The notes under the pieces: generated by a model | The model's database searches: none | Seen by the model: the letters and a program-made list of their open reading frames with translations, nothing else | Told to the model about the DNA's origin: nothing | Position numbers and translations under genes: made by a program | Shown: positions 15,946 through 24,712 of the stretch, piece by piece | How positions within the stretch are numbered: the first letter of the stretch is position 1 | Layout of the letters: each line of letters opens with the position of its first letter | Source of the DNA: an uncultured Deinococcota bacterium | GTDB taxonomy: Bacteria; Deinococcota; Deinococci; Deinococcales; Trueperaceae | Direction: 5' to 3' | Assembly (NCBI GenBank): GCA_947311535.1 | Contig: CAMZLP010000117.1 | Coordinates: 1-45,604, forward strand | Length of the DNA stretch: 45,604 nucleotides

Positions 15946-15967
15946 TTTTTAATTGATTAAAAATAAG

Positions 15968-16018
15968 AGATAACAATTTTTAGTTTTAGAAGTGAAATTT
16001 TAAATCGTTATCTTTTTT
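15968..16018 (+). terminator. Probable terminator after the TelA-family gene
   Basis: AGATAAC (15968-15974) pairs with GTTATCT (16007-16013) and is followed by TTTTT. The 32-base loop makes it weaker than the other terminators in this window. Confidence 0.45.
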
Positions 16019-16107
16019 GTCTAATAGCCTTTGGAGCTTTGATTAATTATTTTATAAGACTAGTTTGCAAGTCCCTTTGTGGGGTCTAGGCTAAGGATTT
16101 TACTAGA

Positions 16108-16123
16108 ATAGGCTCGAGCCTAT
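16108..16123. repeat. GGCTCGAGCC palindrome (16-bp dyad)
   Basis: ATAGGCTCGAGCCTAT lies in the convergent gap between the TelA-family gene and the secreted orphan, 6 bases from the orphan's stop codon. Confidence 0.9.
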
Positions 16124-16128
16124 CCCCC

Positions 16129-16707
16129 CTAGTTACTCCTAACAAAAGTAATCGCCGACATAATAGTATTACCAGCATCATCAAGCCCAGCTGTTTCCGA
16201 TCGAATGGTAAACAAGTTTCCTTGGCAATCTATATTATCAACAGCCAAAAAACCAAGAGGAAAGTTATCTAAAACAAGTGGCTCATCAATAAAAGGCATA
16301 GTAGCAGAAACCACTAAGCTATTAGCATCTGGCATAATAATCTGAAGGCTCTCATCTGCGCTTAAATCAAAAGGCTGCTCACCACTAAGCATTATACTTA
16401 TGCCAATATCACCCATACCGTCAAAAGTTGATGAATGTAAAAGGTAGGCGATTGTAAAGCCTTCAAAAGTATAAACCGCATCATACTCTCCGGGGCCGCG
16501 ATCACTGGGGCTTACATCAAGCCACCATATTCCATCAGTATTTACAAATTCTAAAGATGTCTCAGAATCCTGCATTAAATTGTTCATTTCTATTGGTGAA
16601 AGCTCCATGCCCATGCTGTACTTCCAATGGCCAAGAATACAATCATTTTGTGCCAGAACATAGCTACTGCCTAAAATTATTAATGCCACTAAAATCAAAT
16701 TTTTCAT
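16129..16707 (-). CDS. Secreted protein of unknown function
   Basis: A 192-residue protein with a signal peptide (MKNLILVALIILGSSYVLAQ, cut near residue 20). The mature part starts NDCILGHWKYSM and is rich in beta-strand-like alternation. A W-K-Y near the N-terminus and the closing TIMSAITFVRSN recall lipocalin- or META-like small beta-barrels, but I do not recognise a family. Two Cys (C23 and one in NIDCQGN) could form a disulfide. An AAAGGAG ribosome site is present. It lies downstream of a 31-codon reading frame on the same strand and divergent from the cytochrome c gene. Confidence 0.75.
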   Translation of the reverse strand: MKNLILVALIILGSSYVLAQNDCILGHWKYSMGMELSPIEMNNLMQDSETSLEFVNTDGIWWLDVSPSDRGPGEYDAVYTFEGFTIAYLLHSSTFDGMGDIGISIMLSGEQPFDLSADESLQIIMPDANSLVVSATMPFIDEPLVLDNFPLGFLAVDNIDCQGNLFTIRSETAGLDDAGNTIMSAITFVRSN

Positions 16708-17030
16708 AATATCTCCTTTTAAGAAACTATAGTCTGAGGAGCTTATGTTACCTCCTTGGCTTCTTATAAACAGCTTAGCAAGAGGCTGTTAAAAAAACGT
16801 TAAATGACAAAATCAAAGCTACCTGATAGGCCGTACCTACAGCCAAATAGCCACAATTCAGAATCTTCATAATTTCCTCATAGTCTTTTATTATACAGAG
16901 TTTAATAAATTGTAATTATATAAATATACTGGTATTAAAAAATTACCAAGCTAGCGCTAGGCAGAAAAATATTTCTTGAGGAGTAGTATTTTATGTATTT
17001 ATGTGGCGTTAGAAGAAGGGAGTTATTGTT
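16708..17030. other. Intergenic region between the secreted orphan and cytochrome c genes
   Basis: This 320-base divergent gap contains a possible 31-codon gene (16775-16870, minus) and the promoters of both neighbours. No known riboswitch or tRNA was recognised. Confidence 0.4.
16775..16870 (-). CDS. Possible 31-residue hydrophobic peptide
   Basis: The minus-strand ATG at 16868-16870 opens 31 codons starting MKILNCGYLAVGTAY, followed by a hydrophobic stretch (VALILSFNVFL) and ending TASC. A TGAGGA ribosome site lies 4 bases upstream. It precedes the secreted orphan gene on the same strand by 67 bases and could be co-transcribed as a small membrane protein or leader peptide. No homologue is recognised; chance is a real alternative. 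Confidence 0.35.
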   Translation of the reverse strand: MKILNCGYLAVGTAYQVALILSFNVFLTASC

Positions 17031-17438
17031 ATGAAGTTGAAGAATATGTTGATTTCTGGAGGGCTTCTTGTAATTGCTGTTTTACTAGCTGTAGCTGTTT
17101 CTCAAACTACTAAAGCTACTAATGTAGAGGCAACTCTAAGGGCACCAGACTATGAAGTGGCAACTGCGCTAATTGCTAAAGGCGGTTGTGCTGCTTGCCA
17201 TACAATTCCAGCTATAGAGGGCGCTGTGGGTACACTTGGCCCTGGTTGGTGCGAGCCTGCCGAAGAATTTCAGGCTGGTGAGGTTGACTTAGAATTTATT
17301 ATGGAGTCAATTGTAGACCCAACTGCTAAAGTAGATGAAAAATTTAACCCAGTAATGCCAACAAATTTTGGCGATACTTTTAGCCATGTAGAATTGACAA
17401 CTTTGGCTACTTTTATAGCAACCTTAAATTGCGAATAA
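17031..17438 (+). CDS. Membrane-anchored or exported monohaem cytochrome c
   Basis: A 135-residue protein with an N-terminal hydrophobic segment (about 5-24) that may be a signal peptide or anchor. One haem motif C53-A-A-C56-H57 is followed about 50 residues later by NPVMPTNFG, whose Met is the likely distal ligand. It ends with FSHVELTTLATFIATLN, the C-terminal helix of class I cytochromes c. The domain resembles the small cytochromes of cytochrome oxidase subunit II and of alternative respiratory complexes, though no oxidase gene is near. Two further Cys (in GPGWCEP and near the C-terminus) could form a disulfide. A strong terminator follows. Confidence 0.85.
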   Translation: MKLKNMLISGGLLVIAVLLAVAVSQTTKATNVEATLRAPDYEVATALIAKGGCAACHTIPAIEGAVGTLGPGWCEPAEEFQAGEVDLEFIMESIVDPTAKVDEKFNPVMPTNFGDTFSHVELTTLATFIATLNCE

Positions 17439-17453
17439 ATAAATAAAGCAAGA

Positions 17454-17488
17454 AGCGAGCAGTATCTAAAATACTGCTCGCTTTTTTA
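17454..17488 (+). terminator. Strong Rho-independent terminator after the cytochrome c gene
   Basis: AGCGAGCAGTAT (17454-17465) pairs perfectly with ATACTGCTCGCT (17471-17482) across a CTAAA loop, followed by a run of T. Confidence 0.93.
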
Positions 17489-17880
17489 TTGCCAATTTTA
17501 CTTAAAAAAACTAATAATCTTATATTTATTAAGTATGGCATTATTTTAAAAAAGACCAATATACATCAAGAATATGCGTTTTGTTGATTGCTTGAGTAAT
17601 CGGCTTTTGGGTTTCTCCTAAAGGCTTTTTGGCAGCAAGGCGGATAGCGAGAAAAACCAATCTAGGAAGGTCTATCTAGCGTTTTATAGCTTTGGAAAAT
17701 CGATCTTAAATATCAATATGGGGTACGGGTATATTTACTTGCGTAGCCTAATGCTAATATGCTTGGTTTAGTGAATTTTTGTAGTATAAAATCTCATATT
17801 TATGTATAAATATACAGGACATCTATCCCTATTTAGATTTCATTCTATGGTCTAGTGTGGGTGCGACGGAGCTGATTGTT
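17489..17880. other. Intergenic region upstream of the molybdoenzyme cluster
   Basis: About 390 bases. It must contain the promoter of the chaperone-molybdoenzyme cluster. A small imperfect dyad GATTGC-TTGA-GTAATC (about 17587-17602) is a possible operator, but it does not match the FNR consensus. I did not recognise a molybdenum-cofactor riboswitch or any coding frame. Confidence 0.4.
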
Positions 17881-18462
17881 GTGGCAATAGCTAGAGCAAA
17901 AACTAATGAATCGATTTTAATTAATGAGGATAATATTGCTGCTGTTTTGCAACTAATTTCTGCTGTTTTTAATTCACCTAATCAAGCATTACAAGATGAT
18001 ATAGAATCAGGCCGTTTAAAGGATTTAATAGTTTTCTTGGCTGATGGGCTTAGGCTCGAGCCTCCTCAATATAAAATCCCAAATTGGTCTAATTTGCAGT
18101 CAAACTATGTCCAGTTATTTCTTACAAACCCGTCAGGCTTAATAGCCCCACCATATCTTGCTTATGCAATAGATAATAAACTCTTAGGACCATCTTTCAA
18201 AAGATTAAAAGATTTTTATAGTCAAAATGGCTTAATAATAAAAGAATCATATACAGATTTCCCAGATCACATATCTGCTGTAGCACAAGCAGCTTTGCTG
18301 CTGCTTGAAAATGGAAATACTCAGCAAATAAAAGAACTTGGCAAGCAATTTTTCTTGCCTTGGTTTGAACGATATAAGACTGAAGTTTTAGAAGCGGAGC
18401 CAATATTTTATGGCCCAATTTGCCAATTTTGTGAAACGGTGTTACGGAGGGTGATTGATTAA
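17881..18462 (+). CDS. TorD/DmsD-type molybdoenzyme maturation chaperone
   Basis: A 193-residue, all-helical cytoplasmic protein. YVQLFLTNPSGLIAPPY, then DFPDHISAVAQAALLLLENG and a C-terminal helix form the conserved TorD layout. These chaperones bind the Tat signal of the molybdopterin subunit and hold it until the cofactor is inserted. The gene lies directly before a Tat-signalled molybdoenzyme, with its last codons overlapping that gene's ribosome site. The start is uncertain: GTG 17881 has ACGGAG 9 bases before it, while GTG 17857 extends the protein by 8 residues without a clear site. A GGCTCGAGCC copy (18053) is read as Arg-Leu-Glu-Pro. Confidence 0.85.
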   Translation: MAIARAKTNESILINEDNIAAVLQLISAVFNSPNQALQDDIESGRLKDLIVFLADGLRLEPPQYKIPNWSNLQSNYVQLFLTNPSGLIAPPYLAYAIDNKLLGPSFKRLKDFYSQNGLIIKESYTDFPDHISAVAQAALLLLENGNTQQIKELGKQFFLPWFERYKTEVLEAEPIFYGPICQFCETVLRRVID

Positions 18463-18463
18463 A

Positions 18464-20776
18464 ATGCGGCGTAGAGAATTTATTAAACTTTCGAGTGCAT
18501 CGGTTGGAGCACTGATGCTGGGCAGCCAGATTGAGGCTGAAAACTGGCTAGCTAATCCGCTAGCTCGAGTAGAAGAGCCTTGGCATGCTGGCGAAGTTAC
18601 TACCATGTATACAGTTTGCGAAAACTGTTTTTGGCATTGTGGCATTAAAGCTTATATAGCTGATGGCAAGGTTTTTAAGCTAGAAGGATATGACGAAAAC
18701 CCTAAATCACGTGGCATGCTTTGCCCCCGTGGCCAAGCTGCAATTATGCAAACCTATGACCCAGACCGTCTTAAAAAACCACTTATTCGCCAAGAGGGCA
18801 CAAAACGTGGTGATGGCAAATATCGAGAGGCAAGTTGGGACGAAGCCTTAGATTATATTGCTGACAAAATGAAGCTAATCAAAAAAGACTATGGTAGCGA
18901 GTCAGTAGCCTTTTTTGCACATGGCGCGGGTGATTCTTGGTTTGCCGAATATTTGCCAGCAGCTTGGGCTAGCCCAAATGCTGCTAAGCCTTCGGTTAGT
19001 ATTTGTACCTCACCCCGTGAAACAGCCAGCCAATACACATTTGGTAGAGGCATTGGCGGGCATGAACCAATCGATTGGGAAGAGACAGATTATATTGTTT
19101 TAATAGCTCATCATATCGGTGAAGATACCCACAATACCCAGCTGCAAGGCTTTAGTATTGCTCGCAAAAAAGGGGCTAAGCTAGTTGTGGTAGACCCTAG
19201 GTTTTCTACAGCTGCCGCAAAATCGGACACATGGCTGCCAATAAAACCGGGTACTGATACCGCATTGTTACTGGCATGGTGCAATGTTTTAATATCAGAA
19301 AACATTTATGACCATCAATATATAGAGAAATATGCACTTGGTTTTGAAGAACTAGCTGAACACGTTAAAGATATGACTCCGGAATGGGCCGCCAAAATCA
19401 CTGACCTAGATGCCGAAGAGATTCGCAGAGTAGCCAGAGAAATGGCTGCTTATGCGCCTAGAGCCATAATTCCACCGGGTAGACACACTGTTTGGTATGG
19501 TAACGATACTCAGCGAATGCGCGCTCTTTATATTGTTAATGCTTTACTAGGCAATTATGGCCGAGAAGGCGGTTTTTATATCAATAAAAGCCCTTATCTA
19601 GAGCCTTATCCGCATCCACAATTCCCATTAGAACCAGCCGCGGGTGGCTGTAGTGGTAGTGGCGGTGCTTCTACTGTTGAAAGCAGTTATCGCCCTCCGG
19701 CTGATGCGGGCAAGTTTTTTGCCCATACTACTGCAGTTCAAGAGCTAATAGAGCCAATGATATCAGGCAAGCCTTATCCAATTAAAGGCTTGATTTGTTA
19801 TGGAGTGAACATGTTTCATTCTATCCCAAATGTGCCACGTACAAAAGAGGCACTTGCAAATTTAGATCTTTATGTTGCTATTGACGTTATGCCGATGGAG
19901 CATGTTATGTGGGCAGATGTTATTTTGCCAGAAGCAACTTATTTAGAACGTTATGACGACTTACTAGGCACTGCCCATAAGACTCCTTTTATAGCACTTA
20001 GGCAGCCAGTCATAGAGCCAATGTGGGACAGCAAACCAGGTTGGTGGATTGCCAGAGAGCTGGGCATGCGTTTGGACTTGATGATGTACTTTTCTTGGGA
20101 GAATATCGAAGAATACTTAGAGACTAGGCTTAAAAAGATAGGCTCGAGCCTAGACAAATTAAAAGCCAAAGGTACTATTGTGCAAAAGGGTAGACCATAC
20201 TTAAAAGATTGGGAAGCTCGCGGACGTAACCCATTTACTACACATTCGGGTAAGCTCGAGCTTTATTCTCAAACCTTTAAAGAAGCTGGTTTTGACCCCC
20301 TACCGGTTTACCAAGAAACAATACAAGCTCCAGCAGCTCATTACCGCTTACTCTATGGTCGTAGCCCAGTACATAGCTTTGCCAAAACTCAAAATAATAG
20401 CTTGTTGATGGAAATGCACAGTGAAAATGCTATTTGGATAAACTTTGATGAAGCGGCTGAATTGGGCTTGAAAACAGGTGATTATGTTTACTTAGAAAAC
20501 CAAGATGCCATTCGTGAAGGCCCAATTGCTGTTTATGCAACCCAGCGTATCAGGCGCGATTGTGTTTATATGGTGCATGGTTTTGGCCACAAAGCCAAAG
20601 GTCTAAAAATAGCAAATAATCGCGGTGCATCTGATAACTATTTACAAACAAATTACACCCTAGATCCAATTTCTGGTGGGGCAGGCTTGCGTAATAATTT
20701 TGTAAAACTAATTCCAGGTGCAACTAAACCTCGTCATTCTCGCATTGCAAGGCTGGCCAAAGATAGGAGAATCTGA
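18464..20776 (+). CDS. Tat-exported molybdopterin oxidoreductase, catalytic subunit (Psr/Phs-like)
   Basis: A 770-residue DMSO-reductase-family enzyme. The Tat motif RRREFIKLSS is at residues 2-11. Cysteines 52, 55, 59 and 87 (VCENCFWHC ... GMLCPRGQ) bind a [4Fe-4S] cluster, and C181 in SICTSPRETASQ lies where the Mo ligand is expected. The molybdopterin-binding pieces include LIAHHIGEDTHNTQL, VVVDPRFSTAA and the C-terminal GGAGLRNNFVKL. With the ferredoxin and NrfD-type subunits that follow it forms a quinol-linked reductase; polysulfide or thiosulfate is the best guess because an exported rhodanese ends the operon. Tetrathionate, selenate or arsenate are alternatives. ATG 18464 gives a clean Tat start; TTG 18455 is nearer to GGAGG. 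Confidence 0.88.
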   Translation: MRRREFIKLSSASVGALMLGSQIEAENWLANPLARVEEPWHAGEVTTMYTVCENCFWHCGIKAYIADGKVFKLEGYDENPKSRGMLCPRGQAAIMQTYDPDRLKKPLIRQEGTKRGDGKYREASWDEALDYIADKMKLIKKDYGSESVAFFAHGAGDSWFAEYLPAAWASPNAAKPSVSICTSPRETASQYTFGRGIGGHEPIDWEETDYIVLIAHHIGEDTHNTQLQGFSIARKKGAKLVVVDPRFSTAAAKSDTWLPIKPGTDTALLLAWCNVLISENIYDHQYIEKYALGFEELAEHVKDMTPEWAAKITDLDAEEIRRVAREMAAYAPRAIIPPGRHTVWYGNDTQRMRALYIVNALLGNYGREGGFYINKSPYLEPYPHPQFPLEPAAGGCSGSGGASTVESSYRPPADAGKFFAHTTAVQELIEPMISGKPYPIKGLICYGVNMFHSIPNVPRTKEALANLDLYVAIDVMPMEHVMWADVILPEATYLERYDDLLGTAHKTPFIALRQPVIEPMWDSKPGWWIARELGMRLDLMMYFSWENIEEYLETRLKKIGSSLDKLKAKGTIVQKGRPYLKDWEARGRNPFTTHSGKLELYSQTFKEAGFDPLPVYQETIQAPAAHYRLLYGRSPVHSFAKTQNNSLLMEMHSENAIWINFDEAAELGLKTGDYVYLENQDAIREGPIAVYATQRIRRDCVYMVHGFGHKAKGLKIANNRGASDNYLQTNYTLDPISGGAGLRNNFVKLIPGATKPRHSRIARLAKDRRI

Positions 20777-21354
20777 TGGCACGCTTAGCTATGGCAATAG
20801 ATTTAGCAGCTTGTGTTGGTTGCGCAGCTTGTGCAGTTGCTTGCAAGTTAGAAAACGAAGTCCCAGCGGGTGATCATCGCCTTTGGATTAGAACAACAGA
20901 ATCTGGTATTTTCCCAGATTTAACCGTAGAATTTCGCCCTGAGCAATGCTTGCATTGCGAAAACCCGCCTTGCGTACCTGTTTGCCCAACTGGGGCAACT
21001 TATCAAACCCAAGAGGGCATAGTATTAATAGACCCAGAAAAGTGCATTGCTTGTGGTGCTTGTGTAGCAGCTTGCCCTTATGACGCTCGCTTTTTTCATG
21101 AAGATGGCTATGTTAGTAAGTGCAGTTTTTGCGAGCACCGTTTAAAAGATGGTCGTTTACCAGCATGTGTAGAAACTTGCCCAACCCTGTGCCGTAGTTT
21201 TGGTGATTTAGATGATCCAAATAGTGATATATCTATAGCACTAAAAGAAGCTGATCGCATAGATGTTTTACGCCCAGAGCAAGGCACTGGCCCGAAACTG
21301 TTTTATTTAAACTCACCGAAAAAATATGGCTTAAATCAGGAGGTAGCCAAATGA
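20776..21354 (+). CDS. Four-cluster ferredoxin subunit (PsrB/NrfC/DmsB-like)
   Basis: A 192-residue electron-transfer subunit. Four cysteine groups for [4Fe-4S] clusters are visible: CVGCAACAVAC, then CLHCENPPCVPVCPTG, then CIACGACVAACPYDA, then CSFCEHRLKDG with CVETCP. This is the standard pattern of the iron-sulfur subunit that carries electrons from the NrfD-type anchor to the molybdenum site. It has no signal peptide and is presumably exported with the Tat-signalled partner. Its ATG shares one base with the stop of the catalytic subunit gene (TGATG), and its own stop overlaps the next ATG. Confidence 0.92.
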   Translation: MARLAMAIDLAACVGCAACAVACKLENEVPAGDHRLWIRTTESGIFPDLTVEFRPEQCLHCENPPCVPVCPTGATYQTQEGIVLIDPEKCIACGACVAACPYDARFFHEDGYVSKCSFCEHRLKDGRLPACVETCPTLCRSFGDLDDPNSDISIALKEADRIDVLRPEQGTGPKLFYLNSPKKYGLNQEVAK

Positions 21355-22139
21355 CTACATTTTACGGCTTGCCCAACGACCACGCATTTTGGCATTGGCC
21401 AACTTTAATTCACTTTGTTCTTGTTGGTTTAGCTGGGGGCATGGCTTTGCTTGCTGCTATTAGGGCTTGGCATGATGATGATCACAGCCGACTTTTTGCA
21501 CTGACTGCTTTGATATTGATTGTTATGGATTTTGCTACGCTTTGGCTCGAGTCGAGTGCAAGATTTCGCTTAACTCACATCTGGCTTTTTTTAAGCTTTA
21601 GGCCCACCGCTTATATCTGGTGGGGTGCTATGGGGCTTACGGTCTCGGCAGTAATGGCTTTTTTAATCAGTTTTAAGTTTGGCCCAAAGCGTTTGTGGGG
21701 AAGTATTATGGCAGTCTCAGCAACTATTATCCTCTTGTATCCAGGTCTTGCCTTGGCAGCAAATTCAGCTAGGCCACTTTGGACACCATTGTTATTAGCA
21801 TTTTTCCCACTAACTAGTTTGCTGATAGTACTTGGGATTGGCCAGTTTAAATGGGATTGGGCAAAACCATATTTTCTTTCACTTAGTGTTTTAAGCGCTG
21901 TTTTAGGCGTTATGTATCTTGTGGGGCTTGCTTTTGGCGGCTTAGAAGCCAAAGAAGCTCTCAAGCATTTTTGGAAGGAAGGAGGAATATTTTATTTAAT
22001 AGCATTACTACTAATGCTTCTTAGCCCAGCATTGCTAAAACGTTTTCCTGCATTGGCTGGTCTTATGGCCGTGGTTGGAGCAATTCTTGCCCGAAGCCTG
22101 ATTATTGAAATTGGTCAATATCAAGGACTCGGTTTTTAA
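21351..22139 (+). CDS. NrfD/PsrC-type membrane anchor subunit
   Basis: A 262-residue integral membrane protein with about eight hydrophobic segments. HWPTLIHFVLVGLAGGMALL at the start is the first helix of NrfD-like quinol-binding subunits. Late in the chain, KHFWKEGGIFYLIALLLMLL precedes the last helices and is consistent with the family. It is somewhat shorter than many NrfD proteins (about 300 residues or more). It would bind the complex to the membrane and exchange electrons with the quinone pool, the same pool reduced by complex I encoded further on. It overlaps the ferredoxin gene by 4 bases. Confidence 0.85.
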   Translation: MTTFYGLPNDHAFWHWPTLIHFVLVGLAGGMALLAAIRAWHDDDHSRLFALTALILIVMDFATLWLESSARFRLTHIWLFLSFRPTAYIWWGAMGLTVSAVMAFLISFKFGPKRLWGSIMAVSATIILLYPGLALAANSARPLWTPLLLAFFPLTSLLIVLGIGQFKWDWAKPYFLSLSVLSAVLGVMYLVGLAFGGLEAKEALKHFWKEGGIFYLIALLLMLLSPALLKRFPALAGLMAVVGAILARSLIIEIGQYQGLGF

Positions 22140-22161
22140 AAATACTCGTAAGGGAGTAATA

Positions 22162-22608
22162 ATGAAAAAATTATTAGTTTTACTATTTGCAGCTATTTTG
22201 GCACTACCAGCATTAGCCCAAGATACCGTAGTAGCTGACGACACTACAGAAGCTATAGCAACCGTTATTCAAAATGCTAGTGAGTCTGGCTGGTTCATAA
22301 TTAAGGCCGAAGACGCCTTAAACCAAATGGATACTATTGAGCCAATGATTATTGATGTTCGTACTCAAAAAGAAATAGACGAGCAGGGTAAAATTGCTGG
22401 CTCATTACATATTGTTGTTACCGAATTAGAAAATAATCTCTTCCAGCTACCAGCTGATACAAGTAGCCCTATTATTGTTTATTGTTCAGCAGGTACACGT
22501 GGTTTATACGGTACTATACTTCTTCAAAGCTTAGGTTTTGAAAATACAAGAAACCTAAAAGGTGGCTTTAACACTTGGGTTGCAGGTGGCTATCCAATTG
22601 TAAAATAG
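22162..22608 (+). CDS. Exported rhodanese-like sulfurtransferase
   Basis: A 148-residue protein. A signal peptide (MKKLLVLLFAAILALPALAQ) precedes a single rhodanese domain with MIIDVRTQKEIDEQGKIAGS and the active-site loop VYCSAGTRG (C108), ending KGGFNTWVAGGYPIVK. Rhodaneses carry sulfane sulfur on the catalytic Cys. An exported one directly behind a Psr-like reductase recalls the Sud protein of Wolinella, which feeds polysulfide sulfur to Psr. The start chosen is ATG 22162, 5 bases after AGGGAG; an upstream in-frame start would extend into the anchor gene and spoil the signal peptide. A terminator follows. Confidence 0.88.
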   Translation: MKKLLVLLFAAILALPALAQDTVVADDTTEAIATVIQNASESGWFIIKAEDALNQMDTIEPMIIDVRTQKEIDEQGKIAGSLHIVVTELENNLFQLPADTSSPIIVYCSAGTRGLYGTILLQSLGFENTRNLKGGFNTWVAGGYPIVK

Positions 22609-22622
22609 GTTTTATATTTATT

Positions 22623-22652
22623 AAAAAAACCCGCTCTTCGGCGGGTTTTTTA
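22623..22652 (+). terminator. Rho-independent terminator of the molybdoenzyme cluster
   Basis: CCCGC (22630-22634) and GCGGG (22641-22645) form a stem with loop TCTTCG, extended by flanking A and T runs that also pair. It ends the plus-strand operon. Confidence 0.88.
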
Positions 22653-22733
22653 TTGCATTTAATTGCTTTTACTGGCTATAGAACTTCTTTAATGCCTCCA
22701 TAGCTTGTGCCCAAATTGAGATATATTTAGTTT

Positions 22734-23579
22734 TCATGTTTTTTTCGCCATCTTTAAAACAATCATTCTAGCAGTAGCAGTATCTGCTATACCGCCCTCG
22801 CCAGTTTCTCGTAATTCTGGAGGTAATAACCTACCAACGCTAGCCATTGCCCCAACTACTTCATCGGCAGGAATCACAGATTCTAATCCAGCCAAGGCCA
22901 TTTGAGCCGAGCTAATAGCATGAATGCTATAAAATGCATTGCGTGTGACACAAGGCACTTCTACATAGCCACCCACGGGGTCACAAACTAAACCAATGGT
23001 ATTGCTAAGAGCTAAAGCAGCAGCATTTACCGCTTGCTTGGCGTTACCACCTAATAGCTCGGTCACTGCTGCGGCCGCCATGGCAGCCGAGGGGCCAATT
23101 TCTGCTTGGCAACCACCAGATGAGCCTGCTATAAACATAGTTTTAGAAATGATTTGCCCAATGCCTGCTGCTAAAATTAGCGGGGCAATTAATTCTTCAT
23201 CTCTTATTTTCAAGTGATCTGCTAGACCAATCAGTGCAGCCGGCAGAGTACCAGCACTACCAGCAGTTGGAGCTGCAACGATTTTACCCATGCGGGCATT
23301 TTCTTCGTTTACTGCCATGGCATAAGCCTGTACTCTTTTTAAAAGTGGAGAAGCGAGTTTGTCTTCGTTTTCCCAAAGGGTTTGGGCATTCCAACCGACC
23401 ATGCCGGTAATACTAGGCTGTTTGCTATTAAGACCACGCTCTATAGAATTACGCATGTCAACGATGCGCTGTTTCATATTGTTAAATAATTGTTTGGTTT
23501 CTTCGCTACTCAAGCACTCTTCCTTAATGATTTTTTCTGAAGCTTTGCCGTTGTAGTTGGCTAATTCATTTAAAGTCAT
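22734..23579 (-). CDS. sdaAA: L-serine dehydratase, alpha subunit (iron-sulfur type)
   Basis: A 281-residue subunit that deaminates L-serine to pyruvate with the beta subunit. [18 protein letters not shown] and [19 protein letters not shown] are hallmark motifs. Cysteines in GGCQAE and in [13 protein letters not shown] are the expected ligands of the catalytic [4Fe-4S] cluster, which makes the enzyme oxygen-sensitive. The start overlaps the end of the beta-subunit gene by 14 bases on the same strand, so the two are translationally coupled. It ends facing the terminator of the molybdoenzyme cluster. Confidence 0.93.
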   Translation of the reverse strand: MTLNELANYNGKASEKIIKEECLSSEETKQLFNNMKQRIVDMRNSIERGLNSKQPSITGMVGWNAQTLWENEDKLASPLLKRVQAYAMAVNEENARMGKIVAAPTAGSAGTLPAALIGLADHLKIRDEELIAPLILAAGIGQIISKTMFIAGSSGGCQAEIGPSAAMAAAAVTELLGGNAKQAVNAAALALSNTIGLVCDPVGGYVEVPCVTRNAFYSIHAISSAQMALAGLESVIPADEVVGAMASVGRLLPPELRETGEGGIADTATARMIVLKMAKKT

Positions 23580-24246
23580 TTTGCCCCGTCATAATTTCTG
23601 GCAGCATGCGCGACCAAGTGATATAGGGTAAGTGCGATATATAGTCCAAAATATAGCTATCTGGTTTTTTATCAATTTCTAAAGACATTAGGGCCTTACC
23701 GCCACGCTTGTTGCGGGCGCTATAGAGAGTAGCAATATTTATATAGTTGTCAGCCAATACTCTAGCTATTTTAGCAATGACTCCTGTTTGATCTTCGTGC
23801 TCTACTAATAAACTAAAGTAGCTACCTGTAAAGTTAGCATCAAATTGATTGACTTTTACAATTTGTATGTTCCCACCGCCAATAGATGAGCCTATTAAGC
23901 AGATTTTTTCGTTATCATTTTCTAAGCTTATCTTTACGCTGTTTGGGTGTACATTGCCCAGATCTTTTATAGAAAACGCATATTCCAAATTTTCTTTTTG
24001 AGCATAGTCAAATGCTTTTGGCAAGCGTTCATCATCGGGGTAATAAGCCAATAGACCAGCTACAAGAGCTAGGTTTGTGCCATGGCCTTTACTAGTTTTA
24101 GCAAAAGAGCCATGTAATTCTAAGTTGGCTTTTTTAGGCTTGTGCTCGAGCAGAGCCCTAGCTAACAAGGCAATACGACATGCCCCAGCAGTGTGGCTGC
24201 TAGAAGGACCAATCATAACCGGACCAATAACATCTAATAAACCCAT
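23566..24246 (-). CDS. sdaAB: L-serine dehydratase, beta subunit
   Basis: A 226-residue subunit. [20 protein letters not shown] is the classic start of the beta domain, and the C-terminal third ([20 protein letters not shown] ...) is an ACT domain, which in this enzyme binds serine or another effector. It is the first gene of the sdaAB-sdaAA pair, in the two-subunit arrangement of Firmicutes-like bacteria rather than the fused form of E. coli. A GCTCGAGC copy is at 24144. Transcription from hup is stopped just upstream by a terminator, so the pair has its own promoter or depends on read-through. Confidence 0.92.
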   Translation of the reverse strand: MGLLDVIGPVMIGPSSSHTAGACRIALLARALLEHKPKKANLELHGSFAKTSKGHGTNLALVAGLLAYYPDDERLPKAFDYAQKENLEYAFSIKDLGNVHPNSVKISLENDNEKICLIGSSIGGGNIQIVKVNQFDANFTGSYFSLLVEHEDQTGVIAKIARVLADNYINIATLYSARNKRGGKALMSLEIDKKPDSYILDYISHLPYITWSRMLPEIMTGQNDFK

Positions 24247-24260
24247 ATTCTATAGTCTAC

Positions 24261-24287
24261 AAAAAAAGCGGCTTAAAGGCCGCTTTT
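24261..24287 (-). terminator. Rho-independent terminator of the HU gene
   Basis: On the minus strand AGCGGC and GCCGCT pair around a six-base loop and are followed by seven T. It lies between hup and sdaAB. Confidence 0.85.
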
Positions 24288-24305
24288 AATGTTATAAAGA
24301 CAAGA

Positions 24306-24602
24306 TTATTTGCCTTTGATTTTGTCTTTAAGTGCTTTACCAGCTTTAAATGCAGGATAGTTAGTTGCAGGCACAGTAATTTTTTCTTTTGTGCTTGGGT
24401 TAACTGCCTGACGCTCACTGCGGTAGCGAACTTCAAAAGTACCAAATCCAGTTAGTTGGATTTTATCGCCAACCTTGTTCATGTTGGCTGCGATTTGATT
24501 TAAAAATTCGTCAATAACAGCTTTTGTATCTTTTTTTGTTAAGCCGGTAGCTTCTGCAACCATTTCAGTAATGTCTGCTTTTGATGTTGGTTTTTTTGCC
24601 AT
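24306..24602 (-). CDS. hup: HU-family DNA-binding protein
   Basis: A 98-residue histone-like protein. The N-terminal dimerisation helices (KADITEMVAEATGLTKKDTK) are followed by the signature GFGTFEVRYRSERQAVNPST and the DNA-intercalating arm, then the basic tail KAGKALKDKIKGK. HU bends and compacts DNA. A GGAGGG ribosome site precedes the ATG by 6 bases, and a terminator follows, so it is probably a single-gene unit expressed at a high level. Confidence 0.95.
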   Translation of the reverse strand: MAKKPTSKADITEMVAEATGLTKKDTKAVIDEFLNQIAANMNKVGDKIQLTGFGTFEVRYRSERQAVNPSTKEKITVPATNYPAFKAGKALKDKIKGK

Positions 24603-24712
24603 AGTGTCCCTCCAAGACTGTGATGAATAAATATTTTTGGAAATTAGTCTCTAATCCCAAAAAGCACTCTAGCATGCTAAAAGCCCGAGGGCAAGCATCT
24701 GGGAGTACGTTT

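Noticed and set aside
16741-16900. Cyclic-di-GMP riboswitch on the minus strand upstream of the secreted orphan
   Set aside because: A GGTAGCT-like stretch recalls part of the motif, but the rest of the conserved core is missing, and a short coding frame explains the region as well.
17489-17880. Molybdenum-cofactor riboswitch upstream of the molybdoenzyme operon
   Set aside because: The location is right, but I could not find the conserved core or a convincing fold.
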